From: an uncultured beta proteobacterium
Lineage (GTDB): Bacteria > Pseudomonadota > Gammaproteobacteria > Burkholderiales > Burkholderiaceae_C
DNA length: 55,499 bases
Assembly: GCA_903951445.1 (NCBI GenBank)
Contig: CAJBBZ010000075.1
Span: 1 to 55,499, forward strand
Reading direction: 5' to 3'
A program made the translations under genes and the position numbers. Numbering within the stretch: the first letter of the stretch is position 1; each line of letters begins with the position of its first letter. Positions 42,116-50,991 of the stretch are shown here, piece by piece. Under the pieces are notes generated by a model, which searched no databases, had not been told where the DNA came from, and saw only the letters and a program-made list of their open reading frames with translations.

Positions 42116-42742
42116 CTAGGGTGAGGATTGCGGCACCACCAGATCGGCAAATTTCGCACCCACGGTTCGCAGGTAATTCGCGCGATCGGCCTCAGATTCA
42201 AATTGACTACCCAAAGGGCCGTTCAGTAACAGGCATGCCAGCCCATGCACATGCGCCCACAGAATGGTAGCCATGGTGGCGTGCGCCTTTTTGCCATGCA
42301 CGATGCCGCTCAGCCTATCCAATTCATCTCGGGCACGGGCGCCGGACGCTTGCACCGCAGAAAACCGCGCCGGGTCGCACACTTCGGGCCGGAACATGAT
42401 GCGAAATACACCAGGTTGGTCCAAGGCGAAGTTCACATAGGCGGCGGCCGAAGCCACCAACACCGCCCGTACACCCTGGGTGGTGCTCAAGTCGTTGGCC
42501 TCTTTTAAACAGGCAGCGAGCGCCTCGAATCCGTCAGCCACCAGTGAGGCAATGATGGCCTCTCGATTTTCAAAATAGTGATAAGGCGCCTGGTGGGTAC
42601 AGGCAGCACGCCGCGCCACCTCCCGCATGCTGAGCGCCGCCGGGCCGCCTTCGTCTAGTAGCTGTCGGCTGGTTAGCAGCAGTTCGCGCCGCAAGTCACG
42701 GGAGGGGTCCGCCTTGGGTCTTCCTAGGATTTTGGTGCGCAT
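42116..42742 (-). CDS. TetR/AcrR family transcriptional regulator
   Basis: A 208-residue repressor-type protein. The N-terminal helix-turn-helix is SMREVARRAACTHQAPYHYFENREA, followed by a TetR C-terminal ligand domain with FALDQPGVFRIMFRPE. It is divergent from the DUF4188 gene. The gap holds a 14-bp inverted repeat over the promoter, which is probably its operator. Ligand unknown. Confidence 0.92.
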   Translation of the reverse strand: MRTKILGRPKADPSRDLRRELLLTSRQLLDEGGPAALSMREVARRAACTHQAPYHYFENREAIIASLVADGFEALAACLKEANDLSTTQGVRAVLVASAAAYVNFALDQPGVFRIMFRPEVCDPARFSAVQASGARARDELDRLSGIVHGKKAHATMATILWAHVHGLACLLLNGPLGSQFESEADRANYLRTVGAKFADLVVPQSSP

Positions 42743-42763
42743 TGGCCCATTCTAATTACCCGG

Positions 42764-42809
42764 CTTGACGGTGTCTAAATATTCGTTAAAATAAATAGAC
42801 GCTGTCAAG
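42764..42809. promoter_or_regulatory. TetR operator with overlapping divergent promoters
   Basis: Arms CTTGACGGTGTCTA and TAGACGCTGTCAAG are inverted repeats matching at 12 of 14 bases around an 18-bp spacer. For the rightward gene a -35 TTGACG (42765-42770) and -10 TAAAAT (42787-42792) with 16-bp spacing lie inside. On the other strand a perfect TTGACA lies in the right arm with no clear -10. Confidence 0.7.
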
Positions 42810-42868
42810 CAGACTTCACTTGCAAGTTGTAGCCATTACATTTTTTTATGTTTATAAATGGGGTTTCC

Positions 42869-43333
42869 ATGATTTACAAAGACCGAATGACCTCCAAGAT
42901 GGAGGGTGATTTTGTGGTTTTTCTTATCGGTATGCGGCTCAATAAACCTTGGTTACTGCACAAGCTATTACCGGTCTTTGGTGCGATGCCAAAAATGCTT
43001 AAAGAGTTGTACACACGGCCCGAGCTGGGCTTAATGCATCATGAAATGTGGTTTTCGCGGACCATTATTCTGGTTCAATATTGGCGCTCCATGGAGCAAT
43101 TGATGGATTACGCTAAGAACAAAGACTCCGCGCATTTACCGGCCTGGCAAGCCTTTAACAAAGCGATTGGCACGGACGGCACCGTAGGTATTTGGCACGA
43201 AACTTATAAGGCGGGCCCGGGCAGTTATGAGAATGTGTATGCCAATATGCCTGCTTTTGGACTAGGCAAGGCGGGGACATTGGTGCAAGCCAAGGGTCAC
43301 CTTAAATCGGCATCGGATAGGCTCAATAGCTAG
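42869..43333 (+). CDS. DUF4188 domain-containing protein
   Basis: A 154-residue protein starting MIYKDRMTSKMEGDFVVFLIGMRLNKPW, the DUF4188 (monooxygenase-like) pattern, with HHEMWFSRTIILVQYW and ANMPAFGLGKAG further on. ATG 42869 has a GGGG run five bases before it; ATG 42848, seven codons earlier, is the alternative. Its control by the divergent TetR regulator through the operator described is likely. The family's reaction is not settled. Confidence 0.85.
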   Translation: MIYKDRMTSKMEGDFVVFLIGMRLNKPWLLHKLLPVFGAMPKMLKELYTRPELGLMHHEMWFSRTIILVQYWRSMEQLMDYAKNKDSAHLPAWQAFNKAIGTDGTVGIWHETYKAGPGSYENVYANMPAFGLGKAGTLVQAKGHLKSASDRLNS

Positions 43334-43503
43334 GTATTGACACTCAGGCAAACGGCACCATGCAATCGCTAAAGGGATTAGCTGTTGACTTAAGATGCCC
43401 AAAGACCCGTGAGCTTCCAGTACAGGTTTGCCTATGCATACCCGATTAGCCTCGCGTGATTTTGGTCAAAGTCTATGTGGCTTTTTACTGAGCAAGAAAC
43501 CCT

Positions 43504-44049
43504 ATGCGAATACCCGAGTGGACAGCCGAACATAAACCCCAGCCTACCGACCTGGTCGAAGCGATTCTTACCCGTCGCGGCGGTGCGCTGATCAACCTGG
43601 ACAAAGCCTTGCTGTGGAGCGAACCTATCGCCAGGGGGTGGAATGTCTATCTCAAGGCGGTGCGTACCGGTTTGCCCACCAGCCGCAAACTGCGCGAGCT
43701 GGGTATTTGCACGGTGGCGCTGCTGACAGGGGCGGACTATGAATACCACCACCACGCCCCCGACTTTCTAGCAGCAGGAGGAAGCCAAGCAGAACTTGAT
43801 GCTTTGCGCGTGTTTGTGGACGCTGATCCGCGCGAGGTTCCCACTGGTGCTGACTTGGGCGATGTGGAAAAAATCATCATCCAATATGCGGCCCAGATGA
43901 CCTTGGACGTAAAAGTCAGCGATGCACTATTCGCAGCCATGCGTGTGCATTTTGATTCGACGCAAATCGTCGAGCTGACCACCGCTATTGCCACCTATAA
44001 CATGGTCGCACGCATTTTGGTTGCGCTGCAGATAAGCCCCGAGGAATAG
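43504..44049 (+). CDS. carboxymuconolactone decarboxylase (CMD/AhpD-like) family protein
   Basis: A 181-residue protein of the CMD superfamily. The signature lies in ELGICTVALLTGADYEYHHHAP, followed by a second helix region IIQYAAQMTLDVKVSDALF. The position where AhpD has a CXXC pair instead has YEYHHH, so a peroxidase role is less likely. It stands 170 bp after the DUF4188 gene on the same strand. Substrate unknown. Confidence 0.82.
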   Translation: MRIPEWTAEHKPQPTDLVEAILTRRGGALINLDKALLWSEPIARGWNVYLKAVRTGLPTSRKLRELGICTVALLTGADYEYHHHAPDFLAAGGSQAELDALRVFVDADPREVPTGADLGDVEKIIIQYAAQMTLDVKVSDALFAAMRVHFDSTQIVELTTAIATYNMVARILVALQISPEE

Positions 44050-44085
44050 TCAGCTGACTGCGGCCCGTGCGGCGGGTCTACGCAC

Positions 44086-45069
44086 TCAATCGGCCTGGAT
44101 ATTGTTGTCCTTCACGACCTTGGCCCAAACATCCATCTGACGCTCGATAAACACGCGTGCTGCCTCTGGCGTGCCGCCCACGACATCGATACCTTGGGCG
44201 TCCATCCGTTTAGCGGTATCTGGCATGCGCATCACTTTGTTGATCTCTTCGTTCATGCGCTTGATGATCTCTGGCGGTGTCTTCGCTGGCGCCAGCACAG
44301 CCCACCAGGCGGGCGCGTCAAATCCGGCAAAACCGCTTTCAGCAAGCGTTGGTACATCCGGCAAATCGGGGGAGCGCTTGGAGGTTGTCACCACCAGCGG
44401 TCGCATGCGCTTGCTATCCACATGGGGTTTGAGCAGAAAGACCGATCCGATCGCCAGCGGCACATGCCCTGCCACGGCGTCGTTCATCAAGGGGCCGCCC
44501 CCTTTGTACGGGATATGCTGAAACTCAAGCCCCGCACCTTTACCCAGTAGCTCCATGGCCAAATGCCCGAGGCTGCCCGTACCGATGGTGCCGTAGCTCG
44601 CGCCTTTTTTGGCCTTTGCGGCAGCGACCACATCGGCGAAGGTTTTGAACTCGGACCCGGCGTGGGTGGCCAACACCATGGGCGCGGTGCCTATGAGTAC
44701 GACCGGCGCCAAGTCCTTGCGCGAATCGAAAACCATATTAGGCATCAGACTGGGATTGACCCCGTGCGTGTCAAACACCACGGCAAAGGTGTAGCCATCA
44801 GGTGCGGCCGCCGCAACGGCAGCAGTCCCGATGGCACCGGATGCGCCGCCCTTGTTCTCCACCACTATGCTCTGACCGATTTGCTGGGACAGCGGCTGCG
44901 CCAGCAGGCGCGCCACCTGGTCCACTGAGCCGCCTGGCGGAAAGACCGCCACTAGCTTGATCGCTTGTTTAGTCGGCCAGGCCTGCGCTAACGCGGACTG
45001 GCCAGTCGCTAGCAGCAGGGTAGCCGCGATGGTAAGCAGCGGGGCGAAGGTGCGAATATTTGATTTCAT
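44086..45069 (-). CDS. tripartite tricarboxylate transporter substrate-binding protein (Bug family)
   Basis: A 327-residue periplasmic binding protein of the Bug/TctC group, which is greatly expanded in Burkholderiales. A signal peptide (TFAPLLTIAATLLLATGQSALAQA) is followed by FPPGGSVDQVARLLAQPLSQ and VENKGGASGAIGTAAVA, both family hallmarks. No TctA/TctB transporter genes are near, so it is an orphan binding protein. Ligand unknown. Confidence 0.93.
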   Translation of the reverse strand: MKSNIRTFAPLLTIAATLLLATGQSALAQAWPTKQAIKLVAVFPPGGSVDQVARLLAQPLSQQIGQSIVVENKGGASGAIGTAAVAAAAPDGYTFAVVFDTHGVNPSLMPNMVFDSRKDLAPVVLIGTAPMVLATHAGSEFKTFADVVAAAKAKKGASYGTIGTGSLGHLAMELLGKGAGLEFQHIPYKGGGPLMNDAVAGHVPLAIGSVFLLKPHVDSKRMRPLVVTTSKRSPDLPDVPTLAESGFAGFDAPAWWAVLAPAKTPPEIIKRMNEEINKVMRMPDTAKRMDAQGIDVVGGTPEAARVFIERQMDVWAKVVKDNNIQAD

Positions 45070-45635
45070 AGTGCTTTCCTAATAAGCTGGCGATATTAAC
45101 CGGAGCATAAGGGCCAAGAAGGGGTTTCGGCTCGGGGTTTACGCTCAATGGCGGGCGTTTTCTAAGGGCAGTGGGGATTGCATATTCGACAGGATTTTTA
45201 ACGCTTCAGCCTCACCGCCTTAGTAGAGCACAGGTATTTGTGTGGGCGGCGCGTCCGGCAGTCCACAGGTGCGGCATGCATCTATCCGCGACCTGCCATA
45301 TTCAGCGTAGAAATAAACAACGATTTACGGTATCGATTACCCATTACCTGCAAATGAAGAGCAGCAAACCAAAAGTTCAGCCAAAGATTTGCATCAAAAC
45401 TCGATCAAAATCGCAGCAGTCAACCCGTCGACGATTGGAGCTTCAAAGACCACAACACGAAAACAGGCGAGAGATAAACATAGAGACCTAGCCGATGGCT
45501 CGTAATGCTCCGCGCCGAAAATTCTGATAAAAATTATGTAACTAATGATTGATAAAGGGCTACTTTGCAACTATCATTACATCGAAAATATAAGCATAAG
45601 TCATTCTAAATAGATAGTTCGTTGGGAATATATCA
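45070..45635. other. 566-bp stretch without a convincing gene
   Basis: The Bug promoter lies at the left end and the trkA promoter at the right. A GTG-start frame 45171-45491 is open but has no family-like composition. Composition shifts from GC-rich to AT-rich toward trkA. Confidence 0.5.
45565..45594 (+). promoter_or_regulatory. possible trkA promoter
   Basis: TTGCAA (45565-45570) and TATAAG (45589-45594) are separated by 18 bp, in AT-rich DNA, 41 bp before the trkA ATG. Confidence 0.35.
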
Positions 45636-47015
45636 ATGAGTAACATCATCATTCTTGGTGCCGGACAGGTTGGAACATCGGTAGCAAAAAGTCTGGCCAA
45701 TGAGCGCCACAACATTACTGTCATTGACCGTGATGCCACCAAGCTGAAAGAGCTCGCCGCTAAATATGACTTGCGCACCGTTGCGGGAAATGCCGGGCAC
45801 CCCTCTATTTTGAAAGAGGCGGGGATAGCTGACTGCGACTTGCTTATCGCCGTGACCGAGGTGGATGAAATAAACATGATGGCGTGCAAAATTGCGTCCA
45901 GCATATTTAATGTACCCAAACGCATTGCGCGGGTGCGGTCTTCTGAGTATTTAGATGACCCGCGTTTGTCCGGCGAAGATGTTTTTGGTATCAGTCATGC
46001 TATATCCCCCGAGCTTATGCTTGCACGGTATGTTGAAAATCTGGTTGATTATCCAGAGGCGCTTCAGGTTTTGGAGTTTGCCGAGCGCCAAGTTTGCCTA
46101 GTGGCTGTTCGCGCGAAAGCCGGCGGCCTTTTGGTGGGCGACCGAATAGGTAATCTGCACAATCACTTGAAGAATACGGACGCGCGAATCGTTGCCATAT
46201 TCCGCGATAAGAGCACAGTGCAGCCACGCGCGGATACGCTTATCGAAGACGGCGACGAAGTGTTTTTTCTTTCCCGCACCGCCGATATGCGTCGGGTTAT
46301 GGAGGAGTTGCGTAAGGCTGACCGCCCGGTTAGACACATCATGATCGCGGGAGGCTCAGAATTTAGTTACCGTCTGGCCCAGGATCTGGAGGGCAGCCAT
46401 TTGGTGAAGCTGATTGAGGCCGATGAAAAACGCGCGCATCAGTTGGTGGCTTTGTTGGATAAAACGGTAGTTTTGCATGGGAATGAAAACGACAGTGAAT
46501 TATTAATTAACGAGGATATCGCCCAGGTAGATCTGTTTGTCGCTGCGACAGGTAATGACGAGCGAAATATCATTGCATCGCTGTTAGCGAAAAAAATGGG
46601 AGCGCACCGCGTCTTATCGCTCATCCATCAAAGCGTCTATGTCGGTGTTCTCGAAGACAGCAAAATTGATGTTGTTGTAGGGCTTGCCGATGTCACTATT
46701 GGCTCCATTCTTGCGCATATTCGGCGTGCTGATGTGGCGCGCGTACACAGCTTGCGTAGAGGTGCGGCGGAGGCACTGGAAATCGTGATTCATGGCGACA
46801 AAACCACCAGTCAGTGTGTGGGACGTCGAGTGGACGCCATTACATGGCCAGTGGGTGCTTTATTGGGTGCCGTAGTGCGCGGCCAAGAGGTATTGATGGC
46901 GCACCATGACCTAGTACTTGAAACGGAAGACCACTTAATTTTGTTCGTCACAGGGGAAAATACGGTGCGGAAAATTGAAAAACTCCTTCAGGTAAGCGCC
47001 AGCTTTTTTGGATGA
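45636..47015 (+). CDS. trkA: Trk system potassium transporter regulatory subunit TrkA
   Basis: Peripheral NAD-binding subunit of the Trk potassium uptake system, 459 residues. Two tandem RCK units are seen: an N-terminal Rossmann motif I-I-L-G-A-G-Q-V-G-T-S and acidic VIDRD, then a second HIMIAGGSEFSYRLAQDLE. TrkA-C domains follow each. It overlaps or nearly abuts trkH. The pair is less GC-rich than the core genes to the left. Confidence 0.96.
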   Translation: MSNIIILGAGQVGTSVAKSLANERHNITVIDRDATKLKELAAKYDLRTVAGNAGHPSILKEAGIADCDLLIAVTEVDEINMMACKIASSIFNVPKRIARVRSSEYLDDPRLSGEDVFGISHAISPELMLARYVENLVDYPEALQVLEFAERQVCLVAVRAKAGGLLVGDRIGNLHNHLKNTDARIVAIFRDKSTVQPRADTLIEDGDEVFFLSRTADMRRVMEELRKADRPVRHIMIAGGSEFSYRLAQDLEGSHLVKLIEADEKRAHQLVALLDKTVVLHGNENDSELLINEDIAQVDLFVAATGNDERNIIASLLAKKMGAHRVLSLIHQSVYVGVLEDSKIDVVVGLADVTIGSILAHIRRADVARVHSLRRGAAEALEIVIHGDKTTSQCVGRRVDAITWPVGALLGAVVRGQEVLMAHHDLVLETEDHLILFVTGENTVRKIEKLLQVSASFFG

Positions 47016-47025
47016 ACGGGATCCT

Positions 47026-48492
47026 ATGATGCAAAGAATTGCGGGAGTTTTGAATATCCTTGGGTTCATCATCCTGATATTTGCAAGCTTGATGTTGTTT
47101 CCGACGGCGATTTCCTGGTACCTGGATGATCATGCTGTTTGGAGTTTTGTAATTGGAATGGTGGTTGCCGGCATTATTGGTTTGCTTATGTGGGCTGTTA
47201 CGCGTCAGGCTTCGCTCGGCAAAGAGTTACGTAATAGAGATGGTTTTTTGCTTTCTGCATTGACCTGGATGGTGCTGCCGGCAATTGCCACCATTCCTTT
47301 GATGCTGAGTATTCCAGGCCTCAGCTTCACCGACGCATATTTTGAAACGATGTCGGGCTTGACCACCACGGGTGCCACCACTATTTCGAATTTGGACCAA
47401 CTGCCAGGTTCTATCAACGTTTGGCGTACATTTCTCGTCTGGCTAGGTGGCATGGGTGTGGTGGTGCTAGCAGTCGCAGTTTTGCCCATGCTGGGGGTCG
47501 GTGGCAGCCAGGCGTTTAAGGCGGAAACCCCGGGGCCGATGAAGGATGCCAAGCTTACGCCCCGCATCGCCCAGACAGCCAAAGGATTGTGGCTGGTTTA
47601 TGTGCTGATCACCTCGGCCTGTACCTTTAGCTTATGGGCTGTGGGGATGCCACTGCTAGATGCGCTGATTCACACCTTTTCCATCATGGGCCTGGGTGGT
47701 TTTTCCTCGCACGATGCAAGCTTTGGCTTCTTTGATTCAGCGCCAATGGAGGCGGTAGCCATCGCATTCATGTTGTTAGCTGCGATTAATTTTTCCACAC
47801 ACTTTTTGGCATTCTCTGGCCGGACACTGCAGGCCTATGTCAAGGACAAGGAAGCCCACATGGTTTGGCTTGTCATGATAGGCAGCGTCATTTTGGTAGC
47901 CTATTTTCTTTGGGCATACCAGGTGTACCCCGATTTTCTAACGGCACTGCGGCACTCGGCCTTCAACGTAGTATCTATTGCTACCACCACAGGTTTAGCC
48001 ACACAAGACTACAACTTATGGCCCGCGTTTGCGCCGGTGTTGATGATATTTTTATCTTGCTTTGCGACCGCGGCAGGCTCCACTGGAGGTGGAATAAAAA
48101 TGATACGCGCCCAACTATTGGTCAAGCACTGTTTCAGTGAATTACACAGGCTCGTACATCCAAAGTCACCGATGGTTGTGAAATTAAATGGGGTTGTCTA
48201 TGAACCCTCGGTGATCGACTCTATTTTCGCGTTTTTGTTTCTGTACGGTGCCTCCATTATTTTTTGTACTTTGCTCATGCTAGCAAGCGGATGCGACCTG
48301 GTGACGGCACTTTCAGCGGTGGTTGCTTCTATCAATAATATGGGTCCCGGACTTAATCTGGTAGGTCCTGCAACCACCTTCGCAGTACTAACAGATTTTC
48401 AAACCTGGATCTGTACCCTGGCTATGTTGCTTGGCCGATTGGAGCTATTTACGATGGTGATTATTTTCACACCGGCTTTTTGGAGGACTTGA
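47026..48492 (+). CDS. trkH: Trk potassium uptake protein TrkH
   Basis: Polytopic potassium channel-like protein of 488 residues. Four pore-loop segments with the Trk selectivity pattern are visible, for example S-G-L-T-T-T-G-A, T-T-T-G-L-A, and N-N-M-G-P-G; AAGSTGGGIKMIR is a family hallmark. ATG 47026 is chosen, 10 bp after the trkA stop; a TTG at 47008 overlapping trkA is less likely. It ends RLELFTMVIIFTPAFWRT, the usual C-terminus. Confidence 0.95.
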   Translation: MMQRIAGVLNILGFIILIFASLMLFPTAISWYLDDHAVWSFVIGMVVAGIIGLLMWAVTRQASLGKELRNRDGFLLSALTWMVLPAIATIPLMLSIPGLSFTDAYFETMSGLTTTGATTISNLDQLPGSINVWRTFLVWLGGMGVVVLAVAVLPMLGVGGSQAFKAETPGPMKDAKLTPRIAQTAKGLWLVYVLITSACTFSLWAVGMPLLDALIHTFSIMGLGGFSSHDASFGFFDSAPMEAVAIAFMLLAAINFSTHFLAFSGRTLQAYVKDKEAHMVWLVMIGSVILVAYFLWAYQVYPDFLTALRHSAFNVVSIATTTGLATQDYNLWPAFAPVLMIFLSCFATAAGSTGGGIKMIRAQLLVKHCFSELHRLVHPKSPMVVKLNGVVYEPSVIDSIFAFLFLYGASIIFCTLLMLASGCDLVTALSAVVASINNMGPGLNLVGPATTFAVLTDFQTWICTLAMLLGRLELFTMVIIFTPAFWRT

Positions 48493-48578
48493 AGCGAAGA
48501 CGGTCACGGTTATTGACGAAAAATCCCGAGTCATTACAGCTGTTGGTGGGTGAGCCTTCTTCGGGCCCTAGAGAAAAT

Positions 48579-48695
48579 CTGTATAAGTCCGTCATCGCGA
48601 GCAGCGCAGCGACGCGGCGATTCATCAGTGCAATATTGGCAAGCCAAAATGGATTACTTCGCTGCGCTCGAAATGACGGGTTTGGACTTATGCAG
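48579..48695. repeat. palindromic REP/MITE-like repeat
   Basis: Outer arms CTGTATAAGTCC and GGACTTATGCAG are inverted (11 of 12). Inside lie GTCATCGCGAG...CGCAGCG and CGCTGCGCTCG...ATGACGG, again inverted. This is the common 'GTCATTGCGAGCGnAGCG' type of intergenic repeat. The surrounding gap 48493-48802 contains no gene; frames through the repeat are artefacts. Confidence 0.75.
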
Positions 48696-48802
48696 AGGTT
48701 CCCCAGCATGTTTTATGTTTGCGTAAAACAAATTCGGGTACTCAAGAAGTAGGGTTCTATCGCAGATTCGTGCGAAGTTCGACCCACCGCATTTCCAATA
48801 AA

Positions 48803-49153
48803 TTATTTCCCGCTGAAATTGGCAACCAGAAAGTTACCGTTTAAAGCGTAAAACAGGTAGAGAGTTTGCTTTGCGGCGTCTTTCTCATTAGAGTTTTTAA
48901 AGGTGAGCTTCCACTCTTTCTTGTTTTTAAATTCCACCGTTTCAGATTGCTCCAGTTTGACCCCCGCCCAAGAGGCGTCAATCTTTCCGTTCTTAATTAA
49001 CATGTCTTTGCGTTTGGAAGCGCAATCTATAAGGACAGTCTCTTTCACTGGGGTGTCGCCATGGAAGTGACAACCGCCGTCGCCGCCGGCGAAAGCAGCA
49101 GGTACGACGGCAATAGTGGCGATGAAAGTGAGCAAGTGAACGAATTTTTTCAT
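48803..49153 (-). CDS. DUF6488-like small periplasmic protein
   Basis: A 116-residue protein with a signal peptide (KKFVHLLTFIATIAVVPAAFA) and a motif GGDGGCHFHGDTPVK that could bind metal. The mature domain is Lys-rich and beta-like. The DUF6488 family, found with HupE-type and metal-efflux genes, is the closest match I recall. Possibly co-transcribed after the HupE/UreJ gene, 45 bp away. Confidence 0.7.
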   Translation of the reverse strand: MKKFVHLLTFIATIAVVPAAFAGGDGGCHFHGDTPVKETVLIDCASKRKDMLIKNGKIDASWAGVKLEQSETVEFKNKKEWKLTFKNSNEKDAAKQTLYLFYALNGNFLVANFSGK

Positions 49154-49198
49154 GATGAACTCCTAGGGATAAATAATGCAAATCAAAAAAAGTCAAAG

Positions 49199-49984
49199 TC
49201 AAAGGTTGTCGCGATCGGGGTCGACCATTTTGTCAATATCCATGTCTTCATGGATATGTTTGTGCTCTTGCGCGGGGAAGCGGAAATCGTCCGGGTGGGC
49301 ATCGTGCTGGTACCCATGTAACTGTGTGAATAGCAAATACAGACCTGCATAGACCAAAGCAAGGTTGGCCGCAAAGCTGAATCGCTGAAAAGACGGCCTA
49401 TGGCGCCAGAAAGCCAGCAATCCCACCATGACGGTTAAAGCTGCAATCTGACCAATTTCTACCCCCACATTAAAGCTCAGGATGCGCAACAGCGTGGCTG
49501 TGCCGTCGTCACCCAGTGGTAACTGCTGAAGGCGCGTGGACAGACCAAAGCCATGCAGCAAACCAAAACCAAAGACCGCAGCCAACAGGTTAGGCGACTG
49601 CATGTCAAAGACACGCTGAAACCCTCCGTTGTTGTCGAAGCCCTTGTAGATCACGCTAATGGCAATGATGGCGTCCACCAAGTAGTAGTTCCAGGTGATC
49701 TGGTAGTAGGTCGCAAAGATCAGCGTGATGCAATGCCCAATCGTAAAGACAGTGACGAACTTTGCTATGTCCTTGAAGGTACTTAGGAAAAAGACTACGC
49801 CAAACAGGAACAGCAAGTGGTCGTAACCGGTGAGCATGTGACTGGCGCCCAGTCCGATGTATCGGACATAGCCGCCGCTCAGCATACTTTGCTTGTCGGC
49901 TTCAGAAATTCCGTGCGCAATGGCCATGAGCGGCACGGCAATGAGCAGTAAGGCCACGACCAACTTGTAAACAAATTTTTTCAT
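49199..49984 (-). CDS. HupE/UreJ family protein
   Basis: A 261-residue membrane protein of the HupE/UreJ_2 family, linked to nickel or cobalt uptake. A signal peptide (KKFVYKLVVALLLIAVPLMAIAHG) is followed by helices with HMLTGYDHLLFLFGVVFFLS, FTIGHCITLI, GFGLLHGFGLS and FNVGVEIGQ, all family marks. The C-terminus is His/Asp-rich (HKHIHEDMDIDKMVDPDRDN). ATG 49984 is preferred; an in-frame TTG at 49996 is less likely. No hydrogenase or urease genes are near. Confidence 0.88.
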   Translation of the reverse strand: MKKFVYKLVVALLLIAVPLMAIAHGISEADKQSMLSGGYVRYIGLGASHMLTGYDHLLFLFGVVFFLSTFKDIAKFVTVFTIGHCITLIFATYYQITWNYYLVDAIIAISVIYKGFDNNGGFQRVFDMQSPNLLAAVFGFGLLHGFGLSTRLQQLPLGDDGTATLLRILSFNVGVEIGQIAALTVMVGLLAFWRHRPSFQRFSFAANLALVYAGLYLLFTQLHGYQHDAHPDDFRFPAQEHKHIHEDMDIDKMVDPDRDNL

Positions 49985-50109
49985 CGATAAGGGCAATCCA
50001 AAGTTCTCGCACGTAAGCGAAATTGACTTCAGGACAGATCAGTCAGAAGCCGCCAAATGAAGTTGGAACTGCGAAGAACGGTGGCCCCAATCAAGAGGCC
50101 CCGCTTTCG

Positions 50110-50463
50110 CTAGGCGAGCGCCATGGGTGGACGGAATGGACCTTCAAGTATCTGGGAAAGCCACACAGTAGGCCCTATCGCGGGCGGAGAGAACGATGTG
50201 ACGCTGATCACGACAAGTTGAAACGAAGTGACCAGAACTGCGGTGTTGGCATTTGTATCGGCGTGCAGGTGGTTTAAAGGACTATCGTCGCCGTCCAAAT
50301 GCAAGGACTGGTTTGCGTCATGGTGGTGATTGGCATCCTGACCATGCGCGACCATATGATTTATAAACCCAGCACCTTGCGCCAGTTGCGTGGACCCGAA
50401 CACTACCAGCGACTGCCACAAAAACACAGCCAGAAAGAACGTAATAAAGGAGCTACGAATCAT
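50110..50463 (-). CDS. small histidine-rich exported protein (hypothetical)
   Basis: A 117-residue protein with a signal-like N-terminus (MIRSSFITFFLAVFLWQSLVVF) and a His/Asp-rich middle (HMVAHGQDANHHHDANQSLH... HLHADTNANTA), ending in LEGPFRPPMALA. It resembles the small His-rich proteins sometimes next to czc-type metal efflux genes (inference). It is upstream of the HupE gene on the same strand. Confidence 0.55.
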   Translation of the reverse strand: MIRSSFITFFLAVFLWQSLVVFGSTQLAQGAGFINHMVAHGQDANHHHDANQSLHLDGDDSPLNHLHADTNANTAVLVTSFQLVVISVTSFSPPAIGPTVWLSQILEGPFRPPMALA

Positions 50464-50545
50464 TGCATTTAATTCTATGCGTATTGGAATGTGCTGTGCC
50501 TAGTTTACTGGTCAGGCCTTGATTTATGTCGCAGGGCTAACGCGA

Positions 50546-50698
50546 TCAGGCCAATTCCCTCAGTAAGTAACTCCCCAAACCTCGCATCAAGGATACTCCT
50601 GCGATGAATAATGCAGAAATTGAATTGAAAATGAGGAATATGCGATCCAGTCGATGACCAAACCAAGCCGAAGCTGCACTCTCTGGAGATATCTGCCC
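50546..50698 (-). pseudogene. possible 3' remnant of a membrane protein gene
   Basis: Between 50464 and 50991 no intact gene is seen. One minus-strand frame of 51 codons, from just after an in-frame TAG (50699-50701) to TGA (50546-50548), encodes a convincing membrane-helix C-terminus (FGHRLDRIFLIFNSISALFI). No start codon of its own is evident; the upstream part is lost. Confidence 0.3.
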
Positions 50699-50991
50699 CT
50701 ACGGATTGGCGCGAGGCGAGAAGTCCAGCAAAGGCTTTTCCGCCCCTAGTTCACCCTCGCCGATACCCGCAAAATCACTCCTGCAAAGGCTCCGGGCCCT
50801 GGTGCTGCATGCGGCCCCGCTTGCTGACAGCATAAGAATTTGCCAATAACTGCTGAGCGATAGTTTTTTGCGAGTTATCAGCTCGAACTCCATGCTGTGC
50901 AGTAGAATTTTTTTGGGGCTTGGCCTGATGTTCAGGGCAAGCCTCTTTGGGTCGGGAAACCGGTATCGATGCATGAGATAGGAGGGTCGTC

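Noticed and set aside
45171..45491. GTG-start frame of 106 codons between the Bug gene and trkA
   Set aside because: No ribosome binding site, no family-like segments and an unusual residue mix; judged non-coding.
48480..48752. Frame of 90 codons after trkH
   Set aside because: It runs through the palindromic repeat; such translations (CARND-type) are common artefacts of this repeat.
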